A DNA stretch of 64,000 nt from Dyella mobilis (GTDB lineage Bacteria > Pseudomonadota > Gammaproteobacteria > Xanthomonadales > Rhodanobacteraceae). A program made the position numbers and the translations under genes. The notes below the pieces were generated by a model. The model searched no databases and was not told the DNA's origin. It saw only the letters and a program-made list of their open reading frames with translations. The stretch spans positions 434,001 to 498,000 of the forward strand of contig NZ_JADIKF010000040.1 in NCBI RefSeq assembly GCF_016904945.1, given 5' to 3'. This document shows, in pieces, positions 62,501 through 64,000 of the stretch (its first letter is position 1; each line of letters opens with the position of its first letter).

Positions 62501-63246
62501 TCCACGCCTTCCCGCGCGGTGCCGAGCCGGGCACCTTCCTACATGACTTGCTGGAATGGACCGCCGAGGTCGGCTTCTCGACGGCTGTCGACGATCTTCC
62601 CCTGCTGGGCCAAGAGGTGACTCGCCGCTGCCAGCGCCGCGGATGGAGTACGTGGAGCGAACCGTTGGCTCAGTGGCTGCCTACGCTGCTGAGCACGCCG
62701 CTGCCCCTGCCCGATGGCGGCACCTTGGCACTGGCCGATATCGACAACCGGTGGCGCTATCAGGCCGAACTGGAGTTCTGGTTCGAGGCCAACCACGTCG
62801 ACACGCATCGTCTCGATCAACTGGTCAGCCAACACACGCTGCAGGGCGCCCCGCGTCCCGCGCTGCCGCATGGCCGCATCAACGGCATGCTGAAAGGTTT
62901 TATCGATCTGATCGTCGAGCAGGATGGCCGCTATTACGTGATCGACTACAAATCCAACTGGCTGGGCGAGACGACGGCCGCCTATACGCCGGCAGCGATG
63001 CGCGAGGCTACGTTGCACGCCCGCTACGATTTGCAGTATGCCATCTACACGCTCGCCCTGCACCGCCAGCTTCGCGCGCGCCTGCCCGGCTACGACTATG
63101 AGCGCCACATTGGCGGTGCGATCTATCTTTACCTGCGCGGCGTGGATCCATCCGGCCACGGCGTGCACGTGGAGCGCTTGCCGTTTGCCTTGATCGACGC
63201 GATGGACCGCCTGTTTGCACGAGGAGCGCGCAACGATGTCGCTTGA
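59584..63246 (+). CDS. recB: Exodeoxyribonuclease V subunit beta
   Basis: A 1220-residue helicase-nuclease. Walker A is EASAGTGKTWTLA (about 21-33); further UvrD-type motifs are VTFTRAATAELRERI, LALIDEFQDTDPLQW, LIGDPKQAIYAFRGAD, TIHKSKGLQYPVVMLPF and LLYVALTRAEHACWLG. The C-terminal RecB nuclease has GFIDLIVEQDGRYYVIDYKS with the metal-binding Asp and Lys. The start is the GTG at 59584 overlapping the recC stop (GTGA). It overlaps recD by 11 bases. Confidence 0.96.
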   Translation: MNGMAPLAPLQLPLHGIQLIEASAGTGKTWTLAALYLRLVLGHGGQAPRLPAQILVVTFTRAATAELRERIRERLASAAAAFRGQQQADDFLRQLIDAYPDAHARAAAARQLELAAQWMDEAAVYTIHGWCQRMLAQHAFEGGESVEEVADENARLAEAVRDYWRRFYAVLDQADAACIARQWSEPPALQRAIKPLLRLPAQHLRIDGQPLPAVDDLVHALHRHEAPRRQAEHAAREAWSADADAIEQMLREAVLSKTLKNNIFRLETVERESVALRAWLDGAQADKKLLERYTQSKLNSATSKNGTPPAHAAFAAVEKLVDILDAEAPVAALLLAHALPWIHVRIDQIRERQATPGFDDMLRQLDAALSGPGGALLADTLATQYPLALIDEFQDTDPLQWRIFQRIYAERADTALLLIGDPKQAIYAFRGADIHTYLAARGEAQSPTWTLTTNFRSTSTLVNAVNRIYQHAESQPWGAFAFGHGERGLPFIPVRSSGGKRSLLHDGQPVPSIQLQVLAGGEVMAGGTYIETAAAHAAARIVDLLDAAQAGQCAFFEDGNEHQATALRPRDIAVLVRSGSEASAMRAALRQRNVASVYLSERDSVYASLEAADVLLWLQACAEPSSDRAMRTALASVSMDRNLGELDRLNHDEAYWEACGECFRQLQATWQRHGVLATLHNLLHAFDLPARLLAKPNGERALTNLQHLAELLQHAATRLDGEHALIRYLAVQIARAGERDTETTEDQIVRLESEADLVKIITIHKSKGLQYPVVMLPFVCRFQDSPRNSPQPWHDDQGQAWIDLQPGDDALARIERERLQEDLRLLYVALTRAEHACWLGVACTVDGRSKASTLSRSAFGYVLAGGEAIEPSSLLARLHALRGEEDGIHIHVATEPAGIHRYHPQERAPMQRAARSYQQPQPEPWWIASYSSLTHGAGETLRPSAPETATQDVLTETAREAVEWTAIEQDTGIHAFPRGAEPGTFLHDLLEWTAEVGFSTAVDDLPLLGQEVTRRCQRRGWSTWSEPLAQWLPTLLSTPLPLPDGGTLALADIDNRWRYQAELEFWFEANHVDTHRLDQLVSQHTLQGAPRPALPHGRINGMLKGFIDLIVEQDGRYYVIDYKSNWLGETTAAYTPAAMREATLHARYDLQYAIYTLALHRQLRARLPGYDYERHIGGAIYLYLRGVDPSGHGVHVERLPFALIDAMDRLFARGARNDVA

Positions 63247-64000
63247 GGCTACGCTTGCCCTGCTTGACGATGGCGTCGAGCAACATCGGTTGCGTCCGCT
63301 GGATGCCGCGTTCGCACGCTTCCTTGCCGAGCGCGATGCGCAGGTCGAGCCGCGCTTGCTGGTGATGGCGGCACTGGCCAGCCGATTGCTGGGCGACGGC
63401 CATCCCTGCCTGGATCTGCAAGCGCTCGACGTGCTCGGGGCCGAATACGATTGGCCAACGGCATGGATCGAACTGGCGAGAGGTACGCCAACGCCATCGC
63501 CGTTGCTGGCAGGACCCGACGGACTGCCCGCGCCTGCACCACTGGTGCTGGATCGACACCGCCTGTATCTGCGCCGCTACTGGCGCTACGAGTGCAACGT
63601 GGCGCGGGGCATTCTCACGCGCTTGCACACTGATGAAACGCCGGTCGAAGGTTTGCGCGGCGAACTGCAGCGCCTGTTTGCGGCGACACCGGACGATGCC
63701 GTGGACTGGCCGCGCGTCGCCTGCGCGCTGGCCGCGCGCGGTGCGTTCAGTGTCATCACCGGCGGCCCGGGCACCGGCAAGACCACCACCGTAGTCCGCC
63801 TGCTCGGCCTGCTGCAAACACTGCATCTGCGCGAGCAATCCAAGCCCTTGCGCATCCGTTTAGCTGCCCCCACCGGCAAGGCGGCCGCGCGGCTCAACAC
63901 GTCCATCGCGCGGCAGATTGCGCAATTGGATGTCGACGAATCCGTGCGCGCCGCCATTCCGATGGAAGTGGAAACGCTGCATCGACTGCTCGGCGCCCGT
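63236..64000 (+). CDS. recD: Exodeoxyribonuclease V subunit alpha (partial, runs off the window)
   Basis: The first 255 codons of RecD, the 5'-3' helicase of RecBCD. After the N-terminal domain that contacts RecB comes LVLDRHRLYLRRYWRYE and Walker A SVITGGPGTGKTTTVVRLL, then AAPTGKAAARL (motif Ia). The gene is open to the last base, so its end lies beyond the window. It completes a tightly overlapping recC-recB-recD operon. Confidence 0.95.
   Translation, partial: MSLEATLALLDDGVEQHRLRPLDAAFARFLAERDAQVEPRLLVMAALASRLLGDGHPCLDLQALDVLGAEYDWPTAWIELARGTPTPSPLLAGPDGLPAPAPLVLDRHRLYLRRYWRYECNVARGILTRLHTDETPVEGLRGELQRLFAATPDDAVDWPRVACALAARGAFSVITGGPGTGKTTTVVRLLGLLQTLHLREQSKPLRIRLAAPTGKAAARLNTSIARQIAQLDVDESVRAAIPMEVETLHRLLGAR

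Overview
The window is GC-rich chromosomal DNA of a gammaproteobacterium, most likely Xanthomonadales and probably family Rhodanobacteraceae (Dyella/Rhodanobacter/Luteibacter type). This placement is an inference. It rests on gene content: a solitary RnfB-type ferredoxin next to nth, a recC-recB-recD cluster, pst-phoU beside a coiled-coil porin, a TraB/GumN protein, and frequent GTG starts with 4-base GTGA/ATGA overlaps. No rRNA genes, complete insertion sequences or CRISPR arrays were seen.

Region 1 (1-34.7 kb) is mostly core genome. It holds a dienelactone hydrolase-HIT pair; dcd; apbC with a flavin reductase; a probable secreted phosphoesterase; an MFS-HAD-DeoR operon whose promoter carries tandem operator-like repeats; metG; rnfB-nth; can-sulP (carbonic anhydrase plus anion transporter); a porin; rnt; pstSCAB-phoU; a membrane glycosyltransferase; a SugE/Gdx exporter under a guanidine-II riboswitch; an rnr-rlmB operon; tRNA-Leu(CAG); marC; a SUMF1-domain protein; rnd; and tRNA-Ala(CGC). 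CTGTCAY-containing Pho-box candidates lie before pstS, the porin and the phosphoesterase, which suggests a local phosphate-starvation regulon.

Region 2 (34.7-44.8 kb) starts at tRNA-Ala, a common integration site, and has an accessory look. It holds small secreted or membrane proteins, a truncated FtsX-type permease remnant, an S9 peptidase, a methyltransferase, two small cysteine-containing secreted peptides each with its own terminator, a flavin-binding PPOX-fold protein, and a TetR/SDR divergent pair with three copies of a 13-bp operator.

Region 3 (about 44.9-50.5 kb) is the most unusual part. It is a run of small unrelated genes, all on the minus strand, separated by recombination-site-like sequences. 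Two are clear 57-60 bp integron attC sites, two are 134-bp attC-like repeats that are 87% identical, and one is half an attC. No integrase gene is present, so I read it as a CALIN (cluster of attC sites lacking an integron integrase) in decay. Cassette genes encode a VOC protein, a DUF4279 protein, a lipoprotein, a cupin, a zinc-ribbon membrane protein and unknowns; two are disrupted. The array ends in an attC half fused to a broken copy of a gene that is intact 14 kb away.

Region 4 (50.5-64 kb) holds a small gene preceded by a C4-antisense-RNA-like leader, a TraB/GumN protein, DUF2945 and DUF488 genes, a secreted protein, a MASE1 sensor with a degenerate kinase end, and the recC-recB-recD operon, with recD running off the window.
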